Part shown: piece by piece, positions 45,035 through 53,834 of the stretch
Position numbering within the stretch: the first letter of the stretch is position 1
How the letters are laid out: every line of letters begins with the position of its first letter
Source: a virus
Strand: one strand, 5' to 3'
DNA: 64,000 bases
IMG/VR virus record: IMGVR_UViG_3300017917_001616
Coordinates: 1 to 64,000 of that record
Notes under the pieces: model-generated
Databases searched by the model: none
What the model was told of the DNA's origin: nothing
What the model saw: only the letters and a program-made list of their open reading frames with translations
Made by a program: the position numbers and the translations under genes

Positions 45035-45074
45035 ATTATTACTTAGCAAATAAATAGTATTGGAGATTTAAAAA

Positions 45075-45869
45075 ATGAATTATCAAGGCACCGCATACAG
45101 CTATAACCAACGAGCAGAAATACTTGTTCCTAATAGAAAAGGAACAACATACTTTGTTCCGCAAAATGCAAGAAATTTAGTTATATATACCGGTCTAGAT
45201 ACTGATATTGAATTTTTTATAGCCGACAGTAGCAGAAAACCAGTTAACCTTAGCGGCAAGACTTTTGTAGCCCAATTAGTAGATAGAACTACTGATACTG
45301 TTCGTTTGACAGAAACCCTTGTTCCAATTAATTACGAAACTAGTAATCTAGTTATGCGTGTTTCACAAGATGATACAGTTGACTTAACTGAAGGACTATA
45401 CGATCTTGTAATTACTTATACAGACGCACAAAACAGAACTTTTGGACTTTTAAGTGACCAAAACAATAGAATAACTTTTGTTCTAGAAGTTAAAGAAAAC
45501 CCACTGCCTGAATTAAGAGAGAGCGCAACACTTAATACTTTCACAACAATCAGCGGCGGCTATTATACAAGCAGAACTGCAGGAACAGCGCAATCATTCA
45601 ACAAGGACGGCACTAACACTTGTGCAGTATACTTAGATGGTTATACAGGTGTGTTTTATGCACAAGGCACACTGGAATTAAATCCAACAGAATCGGACTG
45701 GTTTACTATACAGTTAGATCCAGAAAATGCAGAAGACGGTTATACGTTTACCAATGAATCAGGTGTTATCCCGTTTACATGGGACGGTATGTTCATGTGG
45801 GTAAGATTCTATCATATGCCAGATGTTGCTAACACCGGAACACTTGACAAAGTATTATATAGAAACTAA
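45075..45869 (+). CDS. Virion structural protein (264 aa)
   Basis: Beta-rich; the N-terminal half (GLDTDIEFFIADSSRKPVNL, SGKTFVAQLVD) resembles an Ig-like or BppU-type domain of tail adaptors, the C-terminal half resembles fibre or neck domains. Late-type AAATAAATAG and GGAGAT precede the start. Placement at head or tail is undecided. Confidence 0.6.
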   Translation: MNYQGTAYSYNQRAEILVPNRKGTTYFVPQNARNLVIYTGLDTDIEFFIADSSRKPVNLSGKTFVAQLVDRTTDTVRLTETLVPINYETSNLVMRVSQDDTVDLTEGLYDLVITYTDAQNRTFGLLSDQNNRITFVLEVKENPLPELRESATLNTFTTISGGYYTSRTAGTAQSFNKDGTNTCAVYLDGYTGVFYAQGTLELNPTESDWFTIQLDPENAEDGYTFTNESGVIPFTWDGMFMWVRFYHMPDVANTGTLDKVLYRN

Positions 45870-45878
45870 TATTATTGC

Positions 45879-46895
45879 ATGTTAGCCTTAGAATTTATTC
45901 GACAGCAAATACCACACGGCTGGCGGCAAACGCCTAGCGGTTGGATCAGTGGAAACTGTCCAATGTGTGCTACTCGTGGTCATCGCCCCGACACTCGTCG
46001 GCGTGGCGGTATCATGTTTGTTGACGACAAGTTCCAATACAATTGCTTTAACTGCAGTTATAAAACAGGTTGGAGTCCAGGTAAGCGTATCAATGATAGA
46101 TTGAAAGACTTACTTGTGCAGTTTGGAACTGATCCTGCACAAATCCAACGAGTCAATTTCGAACTTCTTAAAGAAGCCGACGCTGAAAATATTGCTAAAC
46201 AGTTTCTTCCTGTCGCTACAGTTGAAGAAGTAAAGGTATATTGGAAAGAATACGAACTACCTCCTCATTCGAAGTTGCTGCAAGAAGTAGATACAACAGA
46301 ACTCACTGACGAACAATTAGAAAAGTTCATCGTTGCATGTGAATATGTTGCAAGTCGTAGTTTAGACTTTTACGATAAATGGCATTGGTCCCCGCATAGT
46401 CATTTTGTAAATCGGGTCATCTTGCCCTTTTATCATAATGACATGGTAGTCGGTTATACTGCTCGGTGGACGTTACCTGACCGCTCGGCAGAAATGCCTA
46501 AGTATTATTTGCAAAGTCCAAAAAACTTTGTGTATAACTTAGATGCACAAGGTGATCATGAATATGTTATTGTTACTGAAGGTCAGCTAGACGCACTGCT
46601 AGTTGGTGGCGTTGCACTGAATGGTAATACTCCAAATCCGACACAATGTAGCATTATTGACCAGTTAAACAAAAAAGTTATTTTGTTGCCGGATTTTGAC
46701 AAGCCAGGGCTCGAAACAGTTAAGATTGCAATTAAGAGAAACTGGTCAGTTAGTTTCCCTCCATGGGAGAACTGCAAGGACGCAGGCGATGCGGTTGCTA
46801 AATATGGCAGACTGTTCACTGTGCGTAGTATCTTAGATAGTGCTGAGACTAGCAGCACAAAGATTCAGATTTTAGCAAAGCAATATTGTAGATGA
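45879..46895 (+). CDS. 61: DNA primase gp61
   Basis: 338 residues. Zinc ribbon with C27/C30 and C56/C59, Toprim motif VIVTEGQLDALL, then LLPDFDKPG. It makes RNA primers with helicase gp41, encoded two genes on. Matches T4 gp61 in size (342). Confidence 0.88.
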   Translation: MLALEFIRQQIPHGWRQTPSGWISGNCPMCATRGHRPDTRRRGGIMFVDDKFQYNCFNCSYKTGWSPGKRINDRLKDLLVQFGTDPAQIQRVNFELLKEADAENIAKQFLPVATVEEVKVYWKEYELPPHSKLLQEVDTTELTDEQLEKFIVACEYVASRSLDFYDKWHWSPHSHFVNRVILPFYHNDMVVGYTARWTLPDRSAEMPKYYLQSPKNFVYNLDAQGDHEYVIVTEGQLDALLVGGVALNGNTPNPTQCSIIDQLNKKVILLPDFDKPGLETVKIAIKRNWSVSFPPWENCKDAGDAVAKYGRLFTVRSILDSAETSSTKIQILAKQYCR

Positions 46896-47098
46896 AATAT
46901 GTGGGTGTTATGGGAATACATTGGGCAGGAGATAAACGATTTGCGTGGCGACCAATAAAGCTAGATTCGAACAAATATGTTTGGTTGACACATTATTATG
47001 TAGTTGTTACATTTACAGGGTTAACTAATTATTACGAAATATTAGATTGTGAAAAGTTGTCAGTAGACGAATACATTGTTAGGAAGTTGTCGAGATGA
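46892..47098 (+). CDS. Hypothetical protein (68 aa)
   Basis: ATGA overlaps on both sides, lodged between primase and helicase. Beta-rich (YVWLTHYYVVVTFTG). Function unknown. Confidence 0.6.
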   Translation: MKYVGVMGIHWAGDKRFAWRPIKLDSNKYVWLTHYYVVVTFTGLTNYYEILDCEKLSVDEYIVRKLSR

Positions 47099-48492
47099 GT
47101 GAAGAATATACAGATGAATTACAAAAATTATATATTGAGTTCTTGTTAGCCGAGAAGGATCTGTATGTTCGGTGTAATGCGATCACGAACCCAAAATACT
47201 TTTCTAGGAAGTTTCAACCTACTATTACGTTTATTGACGAGCATGTTAGAAAATATAACGACTTGCCTACACTTGAACAAATCAAAGCAAAAACACAACA
47301 GCAGTTCGACGACATCACTGGTAAAGTAACAGATGACCACAAAAAGTGGTTTATGGACGAATACGAAAAGTTTTGTCGACATAAGGCACTTGAAAACGCA
47401 ATTTTACAAAGTGCTGATAAACTCGAGAAACACGAATACGGTGCAGTTGAACAATTAATCAAAGATGCAGTAGGCATTGGTCTTGCTAAAAACTTTGGTC
47501 TTAACTACTGGGATGACCCTGCAGGACGTATTCAAAAGATTAAAGACAATAGAGGTCAAAACAGCACTGGCTGGGCAAGCCTTGATAAAATTTTGTATGG
47601 TGGATTTAACCCGGGCGAATTAAATATTTTCGCAGGTGGTTCTGGATCCGGTAAATCGTTGTTCATGCAAAACATGGCATTGAACTGGGCGCTACAAGGT
47701 AAGAACGTTGTTTACGTAAGTTTAGAACTTAGCGAAGAACTATGCTCTATGCGTCTTGATGCTATGCTTACAAACATGAGCACCGTCAATGTTATGCGTA
47801 ATCCAGAAGATGTAGAACTTAAAGTTAAGATAGCATCTAAAAAAGCAGGCATATTACAGATCATTCAAATGCCTAACGGTTCTACTGTCAACGACATTAG
47901 AGCTTATATTAAAGAGTATCAGATACAAAAGCGTATCAAAGTCGATGCGCTGTTCGTTGACTACCTGGACCTTATGATGCCAGTTAGTGTAAAAGTAAAT
48001 CCTAGCGATCAGTTTATTAAAGACAAGTATGTATCGGAAGAGTTACGTAACTTGGCAATTGAATTGCATATCTTGTTTGTTACGGCATCGCAGTTAAACC
48101 GTAGCGCAGTTGATGAAATTGAGTTTGACCATAGCCACATTGCAGGTGGTATTTCTAAGATCAATACAGCAGATAACTTGATTGGTATTTTTAGTAGCCG
48201 TGCAATGCGTGAGCGTGGTCGTGTTCAAATTCAGTTTATGAAAACACGTAGTAGCAGTGGTGTGGGCACCAAGCTGGACTTAGGTTACAACATGGAAACG
48301 TTGCGTATTACTGATTTGGATGAAGATGAACAAGACAGCAGTGAAAACCAAGTAACTAGCATTTATCAAAAGCTAAAAACAAAAAGCTCTATTACACCAG
48401 GAGAGCAAGCTGCACAGCCAGCAGCGCCTGTAATGACACATTCTAATGTTAATACAGATAAACTAAAAAGTTTACTTAAACGAAGAGAGTAA
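47095..48492 (+). CDS. 41: Replicative helicase gp41 (DnaB type)
   Basis: 465 residues, like T4 gp41 (475). Walker A GGSGSGKS at 181-188, Walker B DALFVDYLDLMM, and the DnaB-family arginine-finger region near RGRVQIQFMKTR. Unwinds DNA at the fork with primase gp61. A structured intergenic region follows. Confidence 0.9.
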   Translation: MSEEYTDELQKLYIEFLLAEKDLYVRCNAITNPKYFSRKFQPTITFIDEHVRKYNDLPTLEQIKAKTQQQFDDITGKVTDDHKKWFMDEYEKFCRHKALENAILQSADKLEKHEYGAVEQLIKDAVGIGLAKNFGLNYWDDPAGRIQKIKDNRGQNSTGWASLDKILYGGFNPGELNIFAGGSGSGKSLFMQNMALNWALQGKNVVYVSLELSEELCSMRLDAMLTNMSTVNVMRNPEDVELKVKIASKKAGILQIIQMPNGSTVNDIRAYIKEYQIQKRIKVDALFVDYLDLMMPVSVKVNPSDQFIKDKYVSEELRNLAIELHILFVTASQLNRSAVDEIEFDHSHIAGGISKINTADNLIGIFSSRAMRERGRVQIQFMKTRSSSGVGTKLDLGYNMETLRITDLDEDEQDSSENQVTSIYQKLKTKSSITPGEQAAQPAAPVMTHSNVNTDKLKSLLKRRE

Positions 48493-48494
48493 GT

Positions 48495-48716
48495 GCTGAA
48501 GCAAAGATGTTGTTGACCTTATCTTTATCTATATATGATTCTGAACGACGAGCAGAGCCAAACGGAGTCAATAAGTATGAGCCTGTGTGTGCCAAATCGT
48601 AAGCCTGTATTTTGCTCGCCTGTCATTGATGTTCTAGTTCTTATAAGCAATGAATCTGTTGTCCAGGTATCAGGTTGTCCGTAACTGCCATAAGTGCTGA
48701 TCATCAATGCTTCAGC
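48495..48716 (+). ncRNA. Candidate structured RNA after gp41
   Basis: GCTGAAGCA-AA-GATG pairs with CATC-AA-TGCTTCAGC across 220 nt, with a symmetrical AA/AA internal loop. CGAGCA/TGCTCG pairs inside. A TTGACC and TATGAT pair (about 48513-48539) may be its promoter. No gene. Confidence 0.58.
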
Positions 48717-48755
48717 TAAAAATATTTACCAGCTAAACCGCTAAATAGTGTTATA

Positions 48756-49028
48756 ATGAAGAAAAATACGAGATCTATTTTAGAAGAAATCAATGCAATG
48801 TCTCCCAAAAGAGACAAAAAGCAAATTGTTGAATCTAATGCACAGCAAGTTATCATTACTGCGATTAATCTTATAAAGTTGATTAATGAAAGTTTTGATC
48901 CAGAAGTTGCAGAAGATTTAAACAAGCGTTTGCTAGCTAGTATTCGACTACAGGATCCGAAAAAATTTAGTAGAGGAATAGCAAAAATTGAAGATAAGAG
49001 ACATCCTAAGTGGGACAAAGAAGCGTAG
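48756..49028 (+). CDS. Hypothetical helical protein (90 aa)
   Basis: ATG in GTTATAATGAAG; a CTAAATAG box lies just upstream and no clear ribosome binding site is seen. Helical (QQVIITAINLIKLINESFDP). Overlaps the next gene by 41 bases. Probably head-associated. Confidence 0.58.
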   Translation: MKKNTRSILEEINAMSPKRDKKQIVESNAQQVIITAINLIKLINESFDPEVAEDLNKRLLASIRLQDPKKFSRGIAKIEDKRHPKWDKEA

Positions 49029-49749
49029 GGCAGGACGTGGCCCACGTGTTAAGCGTCTACTTCAACACGATTTGATAATTAAAGAAGGCGGCAACGTCTT
49101 CTCAGATGCACAGCCTTTTGCACACGAAATGATTCCTACTATTGTTGCAACAGTTAATAAAGTGCTGGCGCAAACAGGAGCAAAAGCTATTCCGATTGGC
49201 AGTGGTGCTACACCAACGCCTGGTAAAGTTAGCGGCGACTTAGATTTAATCGTCGATCAAGATACACTAGCCCGTGAATTCAAATTAGAAGATCCAAAAT
49301 TAATAAGAAAAAAATTACGTCAAGTATTTGACCTTGCAGGTTTGCAAACAGGTCAAAGCGGTGTTAGTGTTCATGTTAGAGTGCCAATGGAAGATCACTC
49401 GCATCAAGTTGACATTATGGTTGTTCCTAATGCAGAAGATGTTTCTAAATTCCATACACATGCTATTCCCCAAGGTAGTCCTTTTAAAGGTGTTAATAAA
49501 CATATTGCAATGTCATACCTTGCAAAACAAAAAGGCTTAAAGTGGAGCGGTTTTAAAGGTTTACTAAAGCGTGACGACGACAGTATGGTATCAAAAGATG
49601 TTAACGATGTTGCTAAAATATTATTAGGACCGTCTGCGTCGGCTGCAGATTTAGGTAGCGTCGAAGCAATTATGAATGCGTTGCCAGATAAAGGACAACA
49701 AATGCTAGCGGATTTGAGAGCAGATCCGAACTGGAAGGAAATAGCGTAA
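48988..49749 (+). CDS. Nucleotidyltransferase-fold protein
   Basis: 253 residues with a TTG start (MKIRDILSGTKKRRAGRG). GSGATPTPGKVSGDLDLIVD shows the GS and DxD pattern of the polymerase-beta-type nucleotidyltransferase fold; a third acidic residue lies in HQVDIMV. The activity could be nucleotide or tRNA/RNA-end transfer. It is followed at once by a ligase-like protein, an intriguing pair. Confidence 0.72.
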   Translation: MKIRDILSGTKKRRAGRGPRVKRLLQHDLIIKEGGNVFSDAQPFAHEMIPTIVATVNKVLAQTGAKAIPIGSGATPTPGKVSGDLDLIVDQDTLAREFKLEDPKLIRKKLRQVFDLAGLQTGQSGVSVHVRVPMEDHSHQVDIMVVPNAEDVSKFHTHAIPQGSPFKGVNKHIAMSYLAKQKGLKWSGFKGLLKRDDDSMVSKDVNDVAKILLGPSASAADLGSVEAIMNALPDKGQQMLADLRADPNWKEIA

Positions 49750-50931
49750 ATGAAAGCCAATGAGTTTTTAGCAGAAGCATGGAGCGAAAAATACAAGCGT
49801 AGTATTAATTGCAACAACCCGAAAGGATTTTCGCAAAAAGCTCATTGCGCTGGCCGTAAAAAAAATGAAAGTGTAACCGAAGCAACAAAGGTCGGCCGTG
49901 AATGGCAACACTTGGAAGACCTAGTATTTGTTGATGGAAGTCAAGGCGCATTGCAAGCTGCAAAAATATTGCAAGATATGGGTAGCGGGGCTACCGCACT
50001 CAACATCAAGTGGGACGGTAGAATTGCAGTTTATTGGGGTCGTGAACCAGACGGCACATTTGTATTAGTCGGAAAAAATGGATGGGGTAAAGACAAATAC
50101 ACATCTCCCGAAGAAATGCAAACCGCTATAACAACTGCAGGAAAAGGCGAAGAATGGCGGCAAAAGCTAGGTGCAGACATGGCACAAGTATTTGCTATCA
50201 TGGAGCGTAACACACCTGCTAATTTTAAAGGGTATGCGTTCGGCGACTTGCTATGGTATCCCGGAGAACCGTTTGCTGTAACTAAACAAGGCATTTCATT
50301 TACCCCAAACAAAGTTACATATACCGTCAATCCTCAAAGTGAATTAGGTAAGCGTGTTGCAAATAGTAGTGTAGGAATCGCTGCACATTTATACTATAAA
50401 AATTTCGGCGATGCAGAAGGCTCGCCTTTAACTGATGTAACAGCATTAAACTCTGCAGACGCTGTTGTGTTAAATTCTAGAATCACTTCATACAAAACAA
50501 AAATAGATACAAGTGCAGTTAACGAGATTGTATCCCTAGCTAAAGCACATGCAAATGAAATCGACGACTTGTTAGCACCACAGCCTGGGTTAAGTGATAT
50601 GAAAAATATCATATACACTTATGTTAATCAAATGAGCAGAGCAGGACGCTTAAATGAACTTGCGACCGGATTTACAGACTGGCTTAAAACTAGCAAAGTA
50701 AGTCCGCAAAAGCAAGCTAAAATTCTTGCAATGCCACAAAGCAAGTCTATACCTTTGCTCTTTGAACTAGTGTTAAAAGTGCAAAGTGTTAAAAACGATA
50801 TTATTGACCAATTGGATCAGCAAACAGCAGATATAACTGCTACTACTGACGGACAACCAGGCGGCGAAGGTTACGCAGCAAACATAGAAAAAGTTAAACT
50901 GGTGCCACGTCACCGCTGGACCCCAAGCTAA
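49750..50931 (+). CDS. KxDG ligase-like protein (DUF6267-like)
   Basis: 393 residues. NIKWDGRIAVYWG contains the K87-x-D-G motif I of ATP-dependent nucleic-acid ligases and capping enzymes; YAFGDLLWYPGEP could be motif III. The N-terminus MKANEFLAEA and the SINCNNPKGFSQKAHCAGRK stretch are short tags found on many marine phage head proteins, so it may be packaged and injected. Ligase action is inferred. Confidence 0.62.
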   Translation: MKANEFLAEAWSEKYKRSINCNNPKGFSQKAHCAGRKKNESVTEATKVGREWQHLEDLVFVDGSQGALQAAKILQDMGSGATALNIKWDGRIAVYWGREPDGTFVLVGKNGWGKDKYTSPEEMQTAITTAGKGEEWRQKLGADMAQVFAIMERNTPANFKGYAFGDLLWYPGEPFAVTKQGISFTPNKVTYTVNPQSELGKRVANSSVGIAAHLYYKNFGDAEGSPLTDVTALNSADAVVLNSRITSYKTKIDTSAVNEIVSLAKAHANEIDDLLAPQPGLSDMKNIIYTYVNQMSRAGRLNELATGFTDWLKTSKVSPQKQAKILAMPQSKSIPLLFELVLKVQSVKNDIIDQLDQQTADITATTDGQPGGEGYAANIEKVKLVPRHRWTPS

Positions 50932-50944
50932 GGTAAATATCGAT

Positions 50945-51664
50945 ATGGAACAACGATACACAGCAAATGAATATGCACAATTAGCAGGCGGACACACTGT
51001 AGAAGAAACTAAACCTTCACTACAACTAAGTATCATTTCGGATTTAAATGAAAGCACTATGTTCAGATCAAAGCAACAAGTGCAAACAACAGACGCAAGA
51101 TTTATGATTGATTTTGCGTTTATCAATCTGTTAACAATCGAGTTATTATTCAACGAAGGCGAAACTAATTCATCTGCACAGTCGTATGCAGCTAAGACAA
51201 TACAGTATCAAAACTTTAATAGTTACCAACAATCAGGAACAGATTTGTATATTGCATTGAATAGTATTTTGACAAAAAAATTAGTAGGTGACCGTCTTGT
51301 TGCTAGCAAAATAAACAAACTAGCTGTTCCGTATAGTAAAATTAAAGATTACTTAATAAAGTTAAGCAATGGTGTTTCTTATCCGGGCGCTAATGCATTT
51401 TTCTTTTCGTTAGAGCGTAGTTTCGATATTACTAACTCGAACTATAAAGATTTGAGAAGATTAATTACTAACTGGTCAAATTTAGACGATAATCAACAAA
51501 AGTTAGTAGTAACTCGTTTATTACAGTTTTATAGAACAACTGCAATACGTAGCGAATTATATCAAGTGCTAAATGATTACGCAAGAGAACAGGATCTAGA
51601 ATTGAAAAATGTTAAAAACGCAGAACAACCAAGATCATCAGTTTCTCCGTTAAGTAAACTTTAA
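50945..51664 (+). CDS. Hypothetical virion protein (239 aa)
   Basis: Helical protein opening MEQRYTANEYAQLAGGHTVE. Placed among structural genes, with a TAAATA box before it. No family recognised; a neck or head-tail joining role is possible. Confidence 0.52.
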   Translation: MEQRYTANEYAQLAGGHTVEETKPSLQLSIISDLNESTMFRSKQQVQTTDARFMIDFAFINLLTIELLFNEGETNSSAQSYAAKTIQYQNFNSYQQSGTDLYIALNSILTKKLVGDRLVASKINKLAVPYSKIKDYLIKLSNGVSYPGANAFFFSLERSFDITNSNYKDLRRLITNWSNLDDNQQKLVVTRLLQFYRTTAIRSELYQVLNDYAREQDLELKNVKNAEQPRSSVSPLSKL

Positions 51665-51692
51665 TAGTTCGTGATATTTTATAGGTTACTAG

Positions 51693-52109
51693 TTGACACA
51701 GCAATTCACAGCATACACGTTAGTTGATATTACAGAAACAAATGTTTTTAATAGTAAAACTTTAGATACTAAAGGTTACAATCAACAACAAAATTTAAAC
51801 ACATTGATACAATTAATAAGTATGCGTAGTCAGCCTATTAATATCCGTGTGACTGCATTACAGACACAAGATTTAGTTAATTTTAGATTCGGAAAACAAT
51901 TTTCAGGACTACATAGTGTGTGGAAACTCGACTTTGCATCTGAGCATACGGATGTATACAATCATAATGAAGATGCTGTTTATTTTTTAAAAGAAGATAG
52001 TGATGGTGCTGCATTTGTATCTAATTTAACTGAAACTGTTAAGTTTAAGCGTGGCACGTTCGAAACTAAAAATAAACATAGTATAAACTTATACTTTTTA
52101 AATTGGTAG
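51693..52109 (+). CDS. Hypothetical virion protein (138 aa)
   Basis: TTG start, as a TAG lies just before it in frame. Alpha/beta (FTAYTLVDITETNVFNSKTL, VWKLDFASEHTDVYNHNED). Ends with TAG, a rare stop here. Function unknown. Confidence 0.52.
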   Translation: MTQQFTAYTLVDITETNVFNSKTLDTKGYNQQQNLNTLIQLISMRSQPINIRVTALQTQDLVNFRFGKQFSGLHSVWKLDFASEHTDVYNHNEDAVYFLKEDSDGAAFVSNLTETVKFKRGTFETKNKHSINLYFLNW

Positions 52110-52135
52110 TAAAGTAATAAATATATTAATAAAAT

Positions 52136-52156
52136 TAGGCACAACATTTAGGCACA
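52136..52156 (+). repeat. Direct repeat TAGGCACA
   Basis: TAGGCACAACAT occurs twice in a row (52136 and 52149). The octamer is also doubled before gp32 at 8555. Confidence 0.5.
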
Positions 52157-52216
52157 ACATCTAAGGCTCCTATAAACAAATTAGCTAGAAGCTAATGAAG
52201 AAGTAGGCAGTGAACC

Positions 52217-52507
52217 ATGTCTGTTACAATGACAACACAATTAGAGAAAACTAATTTGGAAGCACATGTTGACCTATGCGCTGAAAGATATCGTGTCTTG
52301 GAAGAAAAAGTAAAAAATATTAGTGACCGGTTAGATAACATAGAAGACAAAGTCACTGCCTTACGTGAAGAAGGCATCAAAGCATTTGCACAAATGCGTG
52401 AAGATAACCTTAAGCAAAACCAAACAACTAATAAAATATTGCTAGGCTCTGCAGCAAGCGTTGTTGCAGGCATACTAACAACCATCGTTGTTATATTAAT
52501 GAGCTGA
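52217..52507 (+). CDS. Coiled-coil membrane protein, XhlA-like (96 aa)
   Basis: Residues 20-65 form a coiled coil (EEKVKNISDRLDNIEDKVTA) and the end is a transmembrane helix (GSAASVVAGILTTIVVILMS). This layout fits XhlA-type haemolysin/holin-associated proteins used in lysis. Lysis role inferred. Confidence 0.6.
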   Translation: MSVTMTTQLEKTNLEAHVDLCAERYRVLEEKVKNISDRLDNIEDKVTALREEGIKAFAQMREDNLKQNQTTNKILLGSAASVVAGILTTIVVILMS

Positions 52508-52532
52508 GCATGTAACTGTAATAAATAGTTAT

Positions 52533-52820
52533 ATGGATTTAGATGATTTAACACCAAACAAACCAATTGTCGAGGCACAACTAGTTTGGGCCCGTAAAGG
52601 TAAAACATTGGCTAGAAAATACCGCTGTAGCGTTGGACATAGATCCGGAAGACTAGTTAGCAACCCGGGGCAATGCACACAGCCAGTTGATCTAAAAAAG
52701 CAAATTATATTGCGTAGAACTAAAGCAAAAATGGGTGTAAGATTACAAAAGAAAGCAAAGTTTACTAAACGATTTAATCCGGCAAGCATTGCAGTTCGTA
52801 AACTTAATAAGGTGAAATAA
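52533..52820 (+). CDS. Small basic conserved protein (95 aa)
   Basis: Very basic, with spaced cysteines (YRCSVGHRSGRLVSNPGQCT) and a C-terminal RR-K-rich half. A TAATAAATA late-type box lies upstream. Nucleic-acid binding is likely; role unknown. Confidence 0.6.
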   Translation: MDLDDLTPNKPIVEAQLVWARKGKTLARKYRCSVGHRSGRLVSNPGQCTQPVDLKKQIILRRTKAKMGVRLQKKAKFTKRFNPASIAVRKLNKVK

Positions 52821-52821
52821 A

Positions 52822-53097
52822 ATGAAAGTTAGTGATATAGTCGAAGCATACGGATTAAATGATGAACCAAATCGAGGCATTTCTAGTGCTTCTATTAGAC
52901 AACAACAATCCGGCGATCCTGCAAATCAGAATAAACGTGCTAATAATGATAACAAAAATGCAAACGACGAAGCTAACATCAAAGCAGCACACGAATATTA
53001 TAAAGAAAAGCGTAGACAATACGCACCCACCGGAATTCCTAATAGGTTATTAAATCCACAGCCCGCCGCTGCACCTGCACAAGGACAGCAAAAATGA
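52822..53097 (+). CDS. Hypothetical low-complexity protein (91 aa)
   Basis: One base after the previous stop. MKVSDIVEAYGL could be a head-targeting peptide; the rest is N/Q/A-rich and disordered, ending in a P/A tail. Confidence 0.52.
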   Translation: MKVSDIVEAYGLNDEPNRGISSASIRQQQSGDPANQNKRANNDNKNANDEANIKAAHEYYKEKRRQYAPTGIPNRLLNPQPAAAPAQGQQK

Positions 53098-53321
53098 AAA
53101 CATTTGTTACAAAGGGCGGATTTCATACATGGATTAATAGTAGAGAAAGCAAGTTTCTCGAAGAACATTTTAACGACAAAGAGTTACTAGATAAAAAAGA
53201 CTTAAACGAACGTGATGAGTATATTGCCCAAACACTTGTTAGTAGAGGAGTGTTGGACAAAGTTGTAGACCGTAAGTCGGTTAATTATAAGTTAAATGTT
53301 AATAATCTAAATAGGGAATAA
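53094..53321 (+). CDS. Hypothetical protein (75 aa)
   Basis: ATGA overlap. MKTFVTKGGFHTWINSRESK, charged helices, and a VVDRKSVNYKLNVNNL end. Function unknown. Confidence 0.55.
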   Translation: MKTFVTKGGFHTWINSRESKFLEEHFNDKELLDKKDLNERDEYIAQTLVSRGVLDKVVDRKSVNYKLNVNNLNRE

Positions 53322-53803
53322 TGAAAGATTTACTTAAAGAGCTAGACAAACTAAGTCACGTGATTGATAAGCAATTGCGTGAAGCTGTTGATGACTTGGC
53401 TAAAGAAGCGTTAAAAGATGTTGAGCTTTCGATAGCTATGACTCAAGTAGTAACCGAAAACAGTATAGAAGTTCAGAATTACAGAGTAGATATAGTAGAA
53501 CACGATTTTGCAGGTCGTAAAAAAAAGTTTTATAATATAATTGATACTGAAATTAATGAAACATTGCAAACAGAACTAGGGTTATTTGAAACTGCATTAG
53601 CAATGGTCAAAGCGTATATGTTAGGTAAGTCTAATACAATTCTAGAATTAGAAAAGCATGATCTAGATTATTGTAATGCGTTATATGAAGTATACATGTA
53701 TAAGAATAAACCATACTTGTCAGAAGACATCAGTTTAGCTAAAATCGATAACGCTACTCGTAAGTTGCAAGAAGCGAAACGGAAAATTATTAGAAAACTA
53801 TAA
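53321..53803 (+). CDS. Hypothetical helical protein (160 aa)
   Basis: TAATG overlap. Helical ends around a beta middle (IEVQNYRVDIVEHDFAGRKK). Probably head-associated by position before the scaffold-like gene. Confidence 0.55.
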   Translation: MKDLLKELDKLSHVIDKQLREAVDDLAKEALKDVELSIAMTQVVTENSIEVQNYRVDIVEHDFAGRKKKFYNIIDTEINETLQTELGLFETALAMVKAYMLGKSNTILELEKHDLDYCNALYEVYMYKNKPYLSEDISLAKIDNATRKLQEAKRKIIRKL

Positions 53804-53806
53804 ATA
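53799..53806 (+). promoter_or_regulatory. Late promoter TATAAATA
   Basis: Exact TATAAATA overlapping the previous stop, 28 bases before the scaffold-like gene. Confidence 0.6.
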
Positions 53807-53834
53807 TACTATAACAGAATCAGGAACCACTATC

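Noticed and set aside
48513-48540. Good early promoter after gp41
   Set aside because: TTGACC and TATGAT are only 15 bases apart; kept only as a remark in the ncRNA entry.
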